The notes below the pieces were generated by a model that was given only the letters and a program-made list of their open reading frames with translations, did no database searches and was not told the origin of the DNA. The translations under genes and the position numbers were made by a program. DNA of 64,000 nt from Bacillota bacterium (GTDB taxonomy: Bacteria > Bacillota > DSM-12270 > Thermacetogeniales > Thermacetogeniaceae), in assembly GCA_013177945.1 (NCBI GenBank), contig JABLXW010000015.1:55395-119394 (forward strand). The letters run 5' to 3'. Of this stretch, positions 41,520-49,889 are shown one piece after another (position 1 is the stretch's first letter; each line of letters begins with the position of its first letter).

Positions 41520-41934
41520 GGGACCCGGCGCGCATGGAGTTGCTGGCCGCTTTTTTCGAGACCTACCTGAAGCTGAACCGCGAGGAAGAACAGCTTTACC
41601 GGGAATTGGGTAAAATGGACAAAAAAGAGGTTGATGCCATTATGCAAATAACCACCAGCTGGCATGAAAAAGGCCGTGCGGAGGGCCTTGCGCAAGGCCG
41701 CGCAGAAGGCCGCGCGGAGGGCCTTGTGGAAGGTAAAATTAAAGCAAAGCAGGAGGTCATATGCAGGTACCTGGCCCCCAGGTTTGGAGCGGATTCTGCC
41801 GCCATACAGGAAAAGGTGCCGCAACTGACCGACATGGATGCGCTGGACCGGGTGCTGGACCAGCTGTTTGCCGCCGGCTCCCTGGAAGAAGCCCGGAACA
41901 TCATTGGGAGGAGCTGAGCAGGTTCATTCAGTAA
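41520..41934 (+). pseudogene. Rpn-family nuclease, N-truncated copy 2, frameshifted
   Basis: Nearly identical to 31148-31563: RDPARMELLAAFFETYLKLN, the GRAEGLAQGRAEGRAEGLVE repeats and DRVLDQLFAAGSLEEARNII. One base is missing at about 41905 (ATCATTGGGAGG against ATCATCTGGGAGG), so the frame ends early in IGRS. The duplication continues for about 85 bases past the stop. The nuclease domain is absent, as in the other copy. Confidence 0.75.
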
Positions 41935-42020
41935 GTGTATCTTTCGATTATTCCGACCCAACCTTCTCAGCGCTATGCTTTTAAACCCCTCGCAGCTTGT
42001 TTCATCCCGAAAAAGCTAAT

Positions 42021-42716
42021 GCGGATCCTCCTCCTTGTGGTTCGATCATCCACAACACTCTTCTGTGGTTCGAAAATTGCCGCCCGCTGGACGGCGGGGC
42101 TCATCGTGATGAACGGGGAGGACCGCTTCACCCTGTTCAATAATCTCCTGATGTGCTGCCTTTCTTCCTTCACGAAGTCAGCGGACATCAAGGATTTTCT
42201 CCGAGGCCGACATCGTTAACTGGGGCTACCTTATCCACCAGAGAAGGGCAAACAAGGGGAAACAAGGGGACGGTTCTCATGTTTGCGCCGGCAGACAAGG
42301 GCAAGGAGCATGTCCTAAACGTCGTGGAATTTCGGTGACGCCCTTTTTGCCTTTTGCGGTAGAGAAAAATTGACTCCTTGCGATTAGAGGCAAAAAATTT
42401 ACTGCAGGCGGTTTGATAGAAGCGGCCCAATTTGCGCCGGAATAATAACAGGGCTCAAGGTGCCAAGATGTCCTCAAGCGCGAAGCAGAAGAGCTTGGTA
42501 GATATTGAGATCTACCAGAGGGGCGCCCCCATCATCTGTCTGCTTATGGAGAGGGCCTGTGCTGAGGCAGGCCGTGGCGCCGGTGGAGACCTCGAGACAC
42601 AGGAGACCGGGGAAAAGGCCGGTTTTCCTTGCCGGTTTCCTTATCTCCTGGTAGAATAACACCAGATAGTGCTTTGGAAGTATATTTCGTTGCAGGAGGC
42701 CAAAGGGGATTTCATA
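42021..42716. other. Intergenic region with REP repeats, SDR scrap and promoter
   Basis: Bases 42123-42177 repeat 41200-41257, part of the SDR gene, in the same orientation. A REP pair lies at 42248-42289 (AACAAGGGGAAACAAGGGGA, then CGGTTCTCATGTTTGCG). The promoter of the DUF433 gene is at 42629-42657. No intact gene is seen. Confidence 0.5.
42629..42657 (+). promoter_or_regulatory. Sigma-A promoter with operator-like palindrome
   Basis: TTGCCG (42629-42634) and TAGAAT (42652-42657) have a 17-base spacer. The -10 box sits inside CTGGTAGAATAACACCAG, an inverted repeat (CTGGT and ACCAG) that could be the operator of the antitoxin. The start of the DUF433 gene lies 60 bases downstream. The same layout is seen at 28856. 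Confidence 0.6.
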
Positions 42717-42889
42717 ATGCAGGAAATTTATCCAGGAGTGGTAGCGGATCCGGGAATTAAAGGTGGCAAGCCTGTGATTAAAGGAACGCGGGTCCCGGTT
42801 GCCCTTTTATTCTGGGCAAGTTGGCCGGTGGTGCAACATATGAAGAACTAATTGAGGAGTTTGATTTAACCCGCGAGCAAATCCTTAGT
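42717..42889 (+). pseudogene. DUF433 antitoxin, 5' part (split by IS110)
   Basis: ATG 42717 begins MQEIYPGVVADPGIKGGKPV and IKGTRVPVALL, the DUF433 signature. One base is missing near 42810. The next frame continues LGKLAGGATYEELIEEFDLT and REQIL, and the IS110 element then interrupts it at TAGT (42886-42889). The remaining part is found on the other side at 44459. DUF433 proteins are antitoxins of DUF5615 PIN-like toxins. Confidence 0.8.
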
Positions 42890-43148
42890 AGACCCCCATG
42901 CCGCTTTTTAGCGACACCAACAGAGGATGAAAATGGGTTCGTGTCGAACCATCCTTATTGCGGCTGGCGACGAGAGGTCGGTAGCACCTGGTGTTTTCAA
43001 GCCCGATCAGTAGACAGACCCCGGCGGCCTGGTGCACCACAGATTGTTGCTCCCTTTTCGGGAAGCACGCAGGGAGACCTGAGCCCTAAAAAGGCTGCTG
43101 CACCAGCCGCAACAAAAACTGCCACCGCGAAAGGGGAAAGCTTTTCAA
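42890..43148 (+). ncRNA. Candidate bridge RNA region of the IS110 element
   Basis: The 259 bases between the left end and the recombinase ATG have no ORF but show potential for stems, such as GGTTCGTGTCGAACC (42933-42949) and a GGTGCACC-rich part further on. In IS110-group elements this 5' region encodes the bridge RNA whose loops pair with target and donor (established knowledge). The assignment here is by position; the loops were not folded. Confidence 0.45.
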
Positions 43149-44409
43149 ATGGAGATCATTTATGAGCGCTGTTGTGGTCTAGATGTGCACAAAAAGAGCA
43201 TTACGGCTTGCATCATCACTCCTGAAGGCAAGGAACTCAAAACTTTCGGAACTATGACCGGTGACCTGGTGGCCTTGGTTCAGTGGATCAAAGAGAAAGG
43301 CTGCACCCACGTGGCCATGGAAAGCACCGGCGTGTACTGGAAACCGATTTACAACCTCCTGGAGATGGAGGAAATCACTACCCTCGTGGTCAACGCCCAA
43401 CACTTCAAGGCAGTGGCCGGCCGGAAGACTGACTTGAAAGACGCTGAGTGGCTCGCCGACCTTCTCCGGCACGGGCTTCTGCAAGGAAGCTACATCCCCG
43501 ACCGGGAGCAGAGGGAGTTAAGGGAGTTGGTCCGCTACCGGAAGAGCCTGGTTAACGAGCGCGCCCGGGAAGTCAACCGCCTGCAAAAAGTTTTGGAGGG
43601 GGCCAACATCAAGCTTTCCTCTGTGGCCAGCGACGTTCTGGGGGCCTCTGGGCGCTCCATGATCGAAGCCATCATTCACGGCATAGATAACCCCAGGTTT
43701 CTAGCCGGACTGGCCCAGGGACGGATGAAGAGCAAGAAGGAGCAGTTGGAAAAAGCCCTTACCGGTTTAATCGGCCCCCACCAGAGGATGCTCTTGGCTG
43801 TTATCTTAGAACATATTGACTTCTTAGACCGGCAAATTGCCCGTTTGGACCAGGAGATCGAGGAGCGGATGCGCCCTTTTGAAGAAGCCCTGGCCCTTTT
43901 GGACACCATTCCCGGCGTGGGCAAACCAAGCCGCCGAGCAAATCCTGGCCGAAATCGGGACCAACATGGAGCGTTTTCCTACCGCTGCCCACCTGGCTTC
44001 TTGGGCGGGGATGTGTCCAGGCAACAACGAGAGCGCTGGAAAGCGCAAATCAGGTCGGACACGCAAAGGAAATAATTCTTTACGCAATATCCTGGTGGAA
44101 GTTGCCCGGGCTGCCGGGAGAACCAAAAACACCTACTTGTCTTCAAAGTACCACCGGATTGCCGCCCGCCGGGGGGCCAACCGGGCGGCCGTAGCTGTTG
44201 GCCACACCATTCTGGTGATCGTTTACCACGTTTTAAAAAGGCGCACACCGTACATCGAGCTGGGTGCTGACTATTTTGACCGGCTCAAAAAAGATGCCAT
44301 CGTCCACCGGGCGGTTAAGAAACTTGAGTCTTTGGATACAAGGTTTCGTTGGAACTGGATGTTGCCTAAGTTTCTTGGTTTCCTAAGTTTTCTGGACCAA
44401 CTCTCGTAA
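43149..44409 (+). pseudogene. IS110-family recombinase, frameshifted
   Basis: ATG 43149 begins MEIIYERCCGLDVHKKSITA with the DEDD first Asp (GLDVHKK). HVAMESTGVYWKPIYNLLE, VNAQHFKAVAGRKTDLKDAE and WLADLLRHGLLQGSYIP complete the N-terminal RuvC-like domain. An extra base near 43922 shifts the frame at TIPGVGK. The second piece (QAAEQILAEIGTNMERFPTA then HLASWAGMCPGNNESAGKRK) keeps the C-terminal domain with its catalytic Ser region, ending at 44409. Only this one change separates it from a full recombinase of about 420 residues. Confidence 0.85.
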
Positions 44410-44458
44410 CAGATTGCCTTTGGCGGTTATTGCCTATTGCGCTAGGTTATTTTCAGGG

Positions 44459-44519
44459 TAGTGCGCTGCGCTATGCGGCGACGGTATTGGATGAAGAACA
44501 GGTTAGAGCGGTTCTGTGA
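44459..44519 (+). pseudogene. DUF433 antitoxin, 3' part
   Basis: Directly after the IS110 right end the frame reads SALRYAATVLDEEQVRAVL and stops at TGA 44519. This is the conserved end of DUF433 antitoxins, and it joins to the 5' part at 42889. Its stop overlaps the GTG of the toxin gene by 4 bases. Confidence 0.8.
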
Positions 44520-44686
44520 GATTAAGATTTCTCGTCGATGAAGATTTGCCACGGTCCACTGCGAAGGCACTTGCTGCTGCCGGGTATGAGGCTTTAGATG
44601 TTCGGGATTTTGGTCTGCGTGGTGCCAAGGACCATGAAATCTTGGTCTATGCCCTCCAAAATGAAGCCGTAAAACAAAGACCGTGA
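44516..44686 (+). pseudogene. DUF5615 PIN-like toxin, C-truncated
   Basis: GTG 44516 overlaps the antitoxin stop and begins VRLRFLVDEDLPRSTAKALA, AAGYEALDVRDFGLRGAKDH and EILVYALQNEAV, the N-terminal half of a DUF5615 PIN-like toxin with its first Asp (LVDEDLP). The frame then ends at TGA 44686 after 57 residues, where about 110 are usual. The C-terminal acidic residues are lost, so the toxin should be inactive. Confidence 0.75.
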
Positions 44687-45141
44687 CGATATATATGGTC
44701 ACCGAACTTGAGCCTGAGGAAGCCTTGCGAAGACTCGAGCGGATTGACGAGGAATGGCTCCTTTCCCGCTTGAATGAACTGACTCAAAACTTTGCATAAC
44801 GCTGGATTACCTTTAAGAAAAAAGAATTTTCTCCGGGAAAGTTTTTCCAGGGAGGTTTCTCGGGGGCCACAGGTGATGTTCGATTGGGAAGATTGCTTTA
44901 AATTGGCCAGGCTTTTATGCGAGTCAAAATCGGCCTTTTCAATAGTACTGCCAGAGCGTTTTTTAGAGGTTGTACTGCCGAAGAGCGCTCGCTGACGTAA
45001 AACTGCCATCCGGTTTCACATTGAAACCTTTGGTGATGAAGTACATTTCAATGGTTCATGAAAACCTTGGGTCCTCAGCCTGCTTATAGTGTTGCGGCGG
45101 ACCGGTAATTGTAGAGAAAATGGAGAAGACAAGGAGGCGAA
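44687..45141. other. Region of short gene scraps, including a hicB fragment
   Basis: A 34-codon frame at 44695-44799 reads MVTELEPEEALRRLERIDEE, perhaps a protein tail. At 44875 a frame starts MFDWEDCFKLARLLCESKSA. It runs into 44982-45045, where the DNA matches the middle of hicB1 (GCTCGCTGACGTAAAA and CGGTTTCACATTGAAAC). These are broken ends of several small genes rather than one gene. Confidence 0.45.
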
Positions 45142-45390
45142 TTGATCTGGAGAACGAGAAAAATTTTTTTCGCGCTTCAAGAAGTCGTCGAAGCCGTTGA
45201 GGCATTGCCGCAAGATGATCAGTTGTTGTTAATCGAAATTATTCGTCGGCGCCTGATCCAGCATCGGCGTGCAGAACTGGCAGCAGAGGTGGCTGAAGCC
45301 CGCCGGGCTTATCAGAAAGCAAGGTATTGCTTGACGTTGTTTGAGGATAAAACGGGGACAGGAGAAAGGTGGGTTTATGGACGGCAGTAA
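45142..45390 (+). CDS. Putative antitoxin-like small protein, fused tail
   Basis: TTG 45142 lies 7 bases after AAGGAGG and opens 82 residues. EVVEAVEALPQDDQLLLIEI, then IRRRLIQHRRAELAAEVAEA and RRAYQK resemble small helical antitoxins (addiction-module component type) that accompany RelE-like toxins. The last 20 residues (LTLFEDKTGTGERWVYGRQ) do not fit and overlap the next gene, so the original C-terminus was probably lost. No toxin gene follows. Confidence 0.5.
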   Translation: MIWRTRKIFFALQEVVEAVEALPQDDQLLLIEIIRRRLIQHRRAELAAEVAEARRAYQKARYCLTLFEDKTGTGERWVYGRQ

Positions 45391-47104
45391 TCTCTCATGG
45401 TTAACAGAGGAATATATTCGTCATCTGGCGGACGGGCGAAGTTTTGAGCGCGGGATGAATTACTACGCCGGCGGAAACATTCGCCATCCCCTCCGGCAAG
45501 GGATGGAACTGCGCGGTGAGTGTTATGGGTCACAGTCGAAGCCGTACAGGGTCAGGGTTGTATTGGATAATAACGGCATCCGGGAGGCATCCTGTACCTG
45601 CCCCCGGGGAGGGGTTTGCAAACATATCATTGCCCTCTTGCTAACCTATGTTCATGAACCGGATTCTTTTGAGGTTTTAACGTCACTGGACGCCATGCTT
45701 GCCCGGCTCAGCAGGGAAGAACTCATTTCGCTGATCGTTGAGATGCTTCAGCGGGAGCCGTCTTTGTCGGCTGTAGTTGATCTGGCTGTGGCTACGGCCG
45801 GCGGGCAGTCTCTGGATGTGGCGGCATTGAGCCGAGAAGTGAAGAGAGCGTTGAGCCTGGATGACCCCTTTGAAATAGAGATGGGCCTGCGGAACATCTT
45901 GCGAACGGCCGAGCGCCTCGCCCGGAAAGAAGACTGGCCGGGGGCAGGTGCGGTCTACCAAACGGTGCTTGACGCTCTGACAGAGATTTATGGCAATGAG
46001 TTGTTGAGCATGGACGATGATGGAGCCATCGCCGCCATTGCCTGCGAATGTGTGGAGGGATTGAGCGAGTGCCTTAATCGAGGTGATTGCGACCGCGACA
46101 CGCGGCAGGCCTGGTTGATGTCTCTTATGAAGGCCGAACTGGCTGACATAGAAATGGGTGGTGTCGATTTTGCCGGTGAAGCCCTGGACGCCATATTTGA
46201 GCATGCCGGCGAGCAGGATTGGGAGCTGCTTCGGGAATGCGTATGTGAACATATCCCGAAAAGCGGCGAATGGGGGCGGGAGAAGCTGGTAGGAATACTG
46301 GTAGCCTGGGAGGAAAAGAACGGCCGCTATGAGCAGGCCAGGCGGTTAATCCAGGAAATGGGAACCGCGGAACAGCGGGCTTTTCTTATGGTCAGAGATG
46401 GCGAGCCTGGAAGAGCGGTAGCCCTGGCGAAGCAGCACATGAGGGATAAGCCGGGGATTATCATGCGCCTGGCCGGTGCGCTGGCAGACGCCGGAGCCGG
46501 GGACCACGCCGTGGCACTGTTAACCCAACTGGCCGGTTCGAAGGATTCCCATCCCGGTTACCTGGAATGGCTGGCGAACTACCACAGCAGGAATGGAGAA
46601 TTGGACGAGGCATTAAAATGGCAGCGCCGGCTTTTTGAGCAGCATCCTACCCTTGCGTCATTTAGAAAATTACGCCAGATTTGTGAAGAGCTCGGAGTTT
46701 GGCCGCGGGTGCGCAACGAGATATTGAAAGTGCTGGAGCGCAAAAAGCAGGCAGACATTCTGATTGAGATAGCCCTGGACGAGGGGGATGTAGCGCGGGC
46801 GCTGGAACTGGTGCCCGGGATTCCTCCGGGGGACTGGCACGACTATCGAGGTAAAGTAGCCAGGGCCGCCGAAGAAAAGCATCCCCGGGAGGCCATAAAG
46901 CTGTACCGGGAAATGGCGGAAGCGGCTATTGCACTTCGCCAGCGCAAACACTACAGCTATGCTGCGGGGCTGCTGTGCCGCGTCAGGAACCTCTATGAAC
47001 GCCTGGGTGAACAGGCGGACTGGAAAAACTACATCACCGCCCTGAAGAATAGATATGCCCGTTTCTCCGCTCTGCGTGAGGAATTAAAAAAAGCCGGCTT
47101 ATAA
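45377..47104 (+). CDS. SWIM zinc-finger protein
   Basis: A 575-residue cytoplasmic protein. The SWIM domain near residues 70-95 is complete: ASCTCPRGGVCKHIIALLLT gives the CxC...CxH zinc ligands. The rest is helical and TPR-like (EDWPGAGAVYQTVLDALTEI; AVALLTQLAGS; LEWLANYHSRNGELDEALKW), ending in a conserved-looking KNYITALKNRYARFSALREE. ATG 45377 follows AAAGGTGG; the longer frame from 45341 reads through the upstream antitoxin-like gene. SWIM-repeat proteins of this layout occur in many bacteria with unknown function. Codon use is normal, and it appears intact. Confidence 0.85.
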   Translation: MDGSNLSWLTEEYIRHLADGRSFERGMNYYAGGNIRHPLRQGMELRGECYGSQSKPYRVRVVLDNNGIREASCTCPRGGVCKHIIALLLTYVHEPDSFEVLTSLDAMLARLSREELISLIVEMLQREPSLSAVVDLAVATAGGQSLDVAALSREVKRALSLDDPFEIEMGLRNILRTAERLARKEDWPGAGAVYQTVLDALTEIYGNELLSMDDDGAIAAIACECVEGLSECLNRGDCDRDTRQAWLMSLMKAELADIEMGGVDFAGEALDAIFEHAGEQDWELLRECVCEHIPKSGEWGREKLVGILVAWEEKNGRYEQARRLIQEMGTAEQRAFLMVRDGEPGRAVALAKQHMRDKPGIIMRLAGALADAGAGDHAVALLTQLAGSKDSHPGYLEWLANYHSRNGELDEALKWQRRLFEQHPTLASFRKLRQICEELGVWPRVRNEILKVLERKKQADILIEIALDEGDVARALELVPGIPPGDWHDYRGKVARAAEEKHPREAIKLYREMAEAAIALRQRKHYSYAAGLLCRVRNLYERLGEQADWKNYITALKNRYARFSALREELKKAGL

Positions 47105-47105
47105 G

Positions 47106-47212
47106 GGATTTTATTTTATCTTCGCAAGTGCCCGGTTTACCTCGTTGATGTAAAAATACTCCGGGTCAAACTTTCTGCCGCCAGTATCCTTTTCTGCCCG
47201 GAGCAGATATTG
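47106..47212 (-). pseudogene. pRiA4b ORF-3 gene, 3' remnant
   Basis: The bases match the 3' end of the intact gene at 32570-32680 almost one for one (CAAGTGCCCGGTTTACCTCG; GTAAAAATACTCCGGGTCAA). The match stops where the IS21 element begins. A continuation of about 40 bases, GTGTTTGGGATTTCGTATAA, is found past the element at 49588-49617. The first two thirds of the gene are gone. Confidence 0.8.
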
Positions 47213-47276
47213 TATTTGTCAATAAAAAAGTTGACCACTTGATCTCTAAAAAATTGACCACCTGCATAGGATAATT

Positions 47277-47560
47277 TTGCTAAAACATCCAGTTCGGTTT
47301 GCCAGCACAGCATCCTCGCCTACGAATCCGCCTTTGAGAAGGTCTGGACTGGAAAACCCGGCTGAGACGTTGCTGTTACCTGCTCTCAAGCTTCGTCATC
47401 GGGTTCAATGCCGGGGGTTCCGGCGATCGCAGGAGAGCATCAACGCTTGGGTGATCCGGCTGCGGAGCGACGACCTGCTGGCAGTCATCTGCAGTTTACA
47501 CCTGGCCGGGTATCCCGGGCACCTTCTGCGATCTCCTGGACCAGATCCCGCCCATATAGC
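47277..47560. other. Unassigned segment inside the IS21 element
   Basis: Between the left terminal repeats and the broken istB lie about 280 bases without similarity to istB in any frame that I can read. Two plus-strand ORFs (up to 109 codons) are open but Pro/Arg-rich and lack ribosome sites, so I treat them as non-coding. The segment may come from a replacement or rearrangement within the element. Confidence 0.35.
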
Positions 47561-47969
47561 CGGCAGTATAAAAACGTACACGATAACCCTGCCGGCAGGC
47601 GCATAAAGCCAGGGCAATGGCCAGGTGCGTTTTACCGGTTCCGCTGTTACCAAGGAAGATAATATTTTCCTTGGCTTTGATGTATTCTCCCCGGCTTAAA
47701 GTTAACACTTTAGGCTTGCTCAAGCCTGGTAAGGCAGTAAAGTCGAACTCTTCGAGGGTCTTGAAATAAGGGAAGTTAGCCCGGCGGATCCGGTTCTTAA
47801 GAGCGCTTTCTTCTCTGCTCAATATCTCCTGTTCTAAAAGAGCGCATAAGTATTCCTCATAAGTGCGGTTGGTTTCTGCTGCTGTGCGGGCAAAACTTTT
47901 GTAGTGCTGGGCTACCGCCGGAAGCTTCAGTTTGTGTAAATACTCTTTAAGAAGGAGTTCTGTGCTCAA
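47496..47969 (-). pseudogene. istB: IS21 helper ATPase IstB, C-truncated
   Basis: ATG 47969 overlaps the end of istA by 4 bases. The product reads MSTELLLKEYLHKLKLPAVA, then IRRANFPYFKTLEEFDFTAL, and the Walker A motif FLGNSGTGKTHLAIALALCA. After RVRFYTA (about residue 137) the similarity ends and only GYMGGIWSRRSQ follows before a stop. IstB is normally about 250 residues, and the Walker B, sensor and later motifs are missing. Confidence 0.85.
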
Positions 47970-49465
47970 TGGATCATCATCCCTTTATTGCAGCTTCCCA
48001 GGATATCGAACTGTTTCAGGTTCGGCCTGGACACCCGGTAGGCTGAAAGGTCATGGGTTTCTCTGAAAGTAAGGCATTTACCGGTCAGCTGCTCAAGGAT
48101 GTTTTTCACTCCGGGGGCGTGATAGACCTTTTCTTCTAAAGCCTTATTTAAGGCGGATGTTAGAGCGTCCCATCCAACTTCCCGGTGGTACGTGAGGATC
48201 TGTACAAATTCTTTTTCCGGTTGGGCATGATGTTTTTTTAAGGCCGCCAGGTAACGGTAATATACTGGCGGGAGGTCTGCACGGTGAAAGGGTTTAGCAT
48301 CCTCCAAAGCCCTGGGTTTGCGGTAAAGGGCCTCAAGGTAATGATCCAAGTCATATATCTCCTCTTCCGTGCCATAAGAGTGGCGGTGAGTGGCCACCAG
48401 CCGGTGGTCAGCGTAGATTTCCACCCGGTGAACATAAGCCCGGATCACCACCAGCCGTCCTGCACAGGAAGAAGGTACAGAATAATAATTGTTTTCAAAG
48501 CGCACCAGCTGGTTCCGGGCAGCTTTGACCTCAATATGACGGCAACAGGGGAAGAAGCGGGAAGGCAGAGGAAGGAGATGCTCTTTTTCCGCCTGCCAGG
48601 CTTCATACACCGTCATCTTGGTGCCAGGTGCTTTGTGGGTCCTGGCGTAGTCCAAACAGCGCTCCAAAAACAATTCGTTTAATTCTGCCCAATCCGAAGC
48701 TTCCGGAATGGGAGTGAAAAAGTTGCGGTGGGCAAAACCTACCAGGTTTTCCGCCCCGCCCTTCTCATTCCCCCTGCCGACATTGCAGTAGCGGCTTTCA
48801 AAAAGGTAATGGCTGCGGAAAGCAATAAAGCTGTTCTGTTCAATGCGGTTTCGGCCTGCAAGAACCTTGAAAACGGCTGTCTTTAAGTTGTCGTAAGTGA
48901 TACTCAGAGGAACGCCGCCCAGGAAGATAAACCCTTGGGTATGGCCTTCGAAGAAGGCTTCCTGCCTTTGGGTAGGAAAAACCATAACAAAGGGCATCCG
49001 GCTAAAGCTCAGGCGCAGGCAGAAAAACTGCACCAGTGTTTTTGCTTTGTTTAAGATGACCACATCCTCACCCCAATCACATTGGGCATTACTTCCAGGG
49101 CGGAATCCTAAGGGAATAAAGGTTTCCTTGGCGTTTCTACGCAATTCTCCAACTATCCGCCTTATAGTAGAGGGGCTTCCAGTATAACCGTATTCTTCCA
49201 CTAAACGCTGGTATAAACGGTCTCCGGTGAGGCGACGCTTATTCTCCTTTTCTTCGGACACCCACTGGGCCAAAACCTCCCGGATGTGTCCGGTTACAGG
49301 CCTGCGCCTGGTACCCCTAAGCCGGTACGTAGGCGGTTCTGCATCCTGCAGCGCTTTTCTTATAGTTTGTCTGGCGAAGCCCAATTTCCTCGAGATCCAC
49401 CGGATGGATTTCCCTTCTACGTAGTAGAGCCTGCGGATCATCTCCTTGTCGACCACATCGATCAT
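47966..49465 (-). CDS. istA: IS21 transposase IstA
   Basis: A 499-residue transposase from ATG 49465, which has GAGGAAAGAGGG just upstream; a longer frame to 49549 lacks a site. MIDVVDKEMIRRLYYVEGKS, then IRWISRKLGFARQTIRKAL is the N-terminal helix-turn-helix. The DDE core follows: the first Asp in SNAQCDWGEDVVIL, the second in PLSITYDNLKTAV, and the Glu in GRGNEKGGAENLVG. YYSVPSSCAGRLVVIRAYVH lies in the C-terminal barrel. It is intact, whereas IstB is not, so transposition would need IstB from elsewhere. Confidence 0.92.
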   Translation of the reverse strand: MIDVVDKEMIRRLYYVEGKSIRWISRKLGFARQTIRKALQDAEPPTYRLRGTRRRPVTGHIREVLAQWVSEEKENKRRLTGDRLYQRLVEEYGYTGSPSTIRRIVGELRRNAKETFIPLGFRPGSNAQCDWGEDVVILNKAKTLVQFFCLRLSFSRMPFVMVFPTQRQEAFFEGHTQGFIFLGGVPLSITYDNLKTAVFKVLAGRNRIEQNSFIAFRSHYLFESRYCNVGRGNEKGGAENLVGFAHRNFFTPIPEASDWAELNELFLERCLDYARTHKAPGTKMTVYEAWQAEKEHLLPLPSRFFPCCRHIEVKAARNQLVRFENNYYSVPSSCAGRLVVIRAYVHRVEIYADHRLVATHRHSYGTEEEIYDLDHYLEALYRKPRALEDAKPFHRADLPPVYYRYLAALKKHHAQPEKEFVQILTYHREVGWDALTSALNKALEEKVYHAPGVKNILEQLTGKCLTFRETHDLSAYRVSRPNLKQFDILGSCNKGMMIH

Positions 49466-49570
49466 CCCTCTTTCCTCCTGTTGCCAAAGGATTTCCTCCT
49501 CCAGCATAACAGGGAATTTGATCTTGGTGGTCAACTTTTCGCTGATCATCTGGTCAACTTTTAGAGTAAC

Positions 49571-49889
49571 AAAAACAGATATCGCATTTCGGGTGTTTGG
49601 GATTTCGTATAATGAAGATAACGCCGCTGTTTACGCGGCGAAGCCGGAATTATTCCCCTTTCCCGCCCTCACCGTGATTTTGCTGCCGGCACACGGTCGT
49701 ACGCATTACCCGGTGCCCGGTGCCCGTGTAAGCATTACCCCTTGCACCTTCACCGGTCTGTCTTGGGGTACCAAGCCCAAAGGACCCTTCACGAAAGCGC
49801 CTCGCGGCGCGTTACGGCCGGATATCGCACCTCCGGCGGGGAGATGCCCTCAGCAGCGAAACTTACGGCTACACCTCTGATTGATTTTT
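49571..49889. other. Intergenic region
   Basis: It starts with the second piece of the pRiA4b ORF-3 remnant (to about 49617). CGCCGC (49622-49627) pairs with GCGGCG (49635-49640) in a short hairpin without a T-run. The rest is GC-rich, with a doubled CCGGTGCCCG; no gene is supported. Confidence 0.35.

Larger units (their letters stand above)
42886..44462 (+). mobile_element. IS110-family insertion sequence
   Basis: The element of about 1573 bases is bounded by TAGT at 42886-42889 and 44459-44462. Removing it together with one TAGT restores ATCCTTAGTGCGCTGCGC, which continues the DUF433 frame (ILSALR). That gives exact borders and shows insertion without terminal inverted repeats, as is known for IS110. 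About 260 non-coding bases precede the recombinase gene, where IS110-group elements encode their bridge RNA. Confidence 0.88.
47217..49570 (-). mobile_element. IS21-family insertion sequence (istA intact, istB damaged)
   Basis: The left end has AAAAAAGTTGACCACTTGAT and AAAAAATTGACCACC. The right end, read on the minus strand, has AAAAGTTGACCAGATGATCA and AAAAGTTGACCACC. Such repeated AAGTTGACCA boxes are typical IS21 termini. The istA and istB genes lie on the minus strand between them. A CAGATAT-like stretch is found at both outer borders and may be a worn target duplication. The 47277-47560 part does not look like istB. Confidence 0.82.

Noticed and set aside
47277-47606. A 109-codon plus-strand ORF inside the IS21 element.
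   Set aside because: It has no ribosome site, is rich in Pro, Arg and Ser, and overlaps the truncated istB in antisense.
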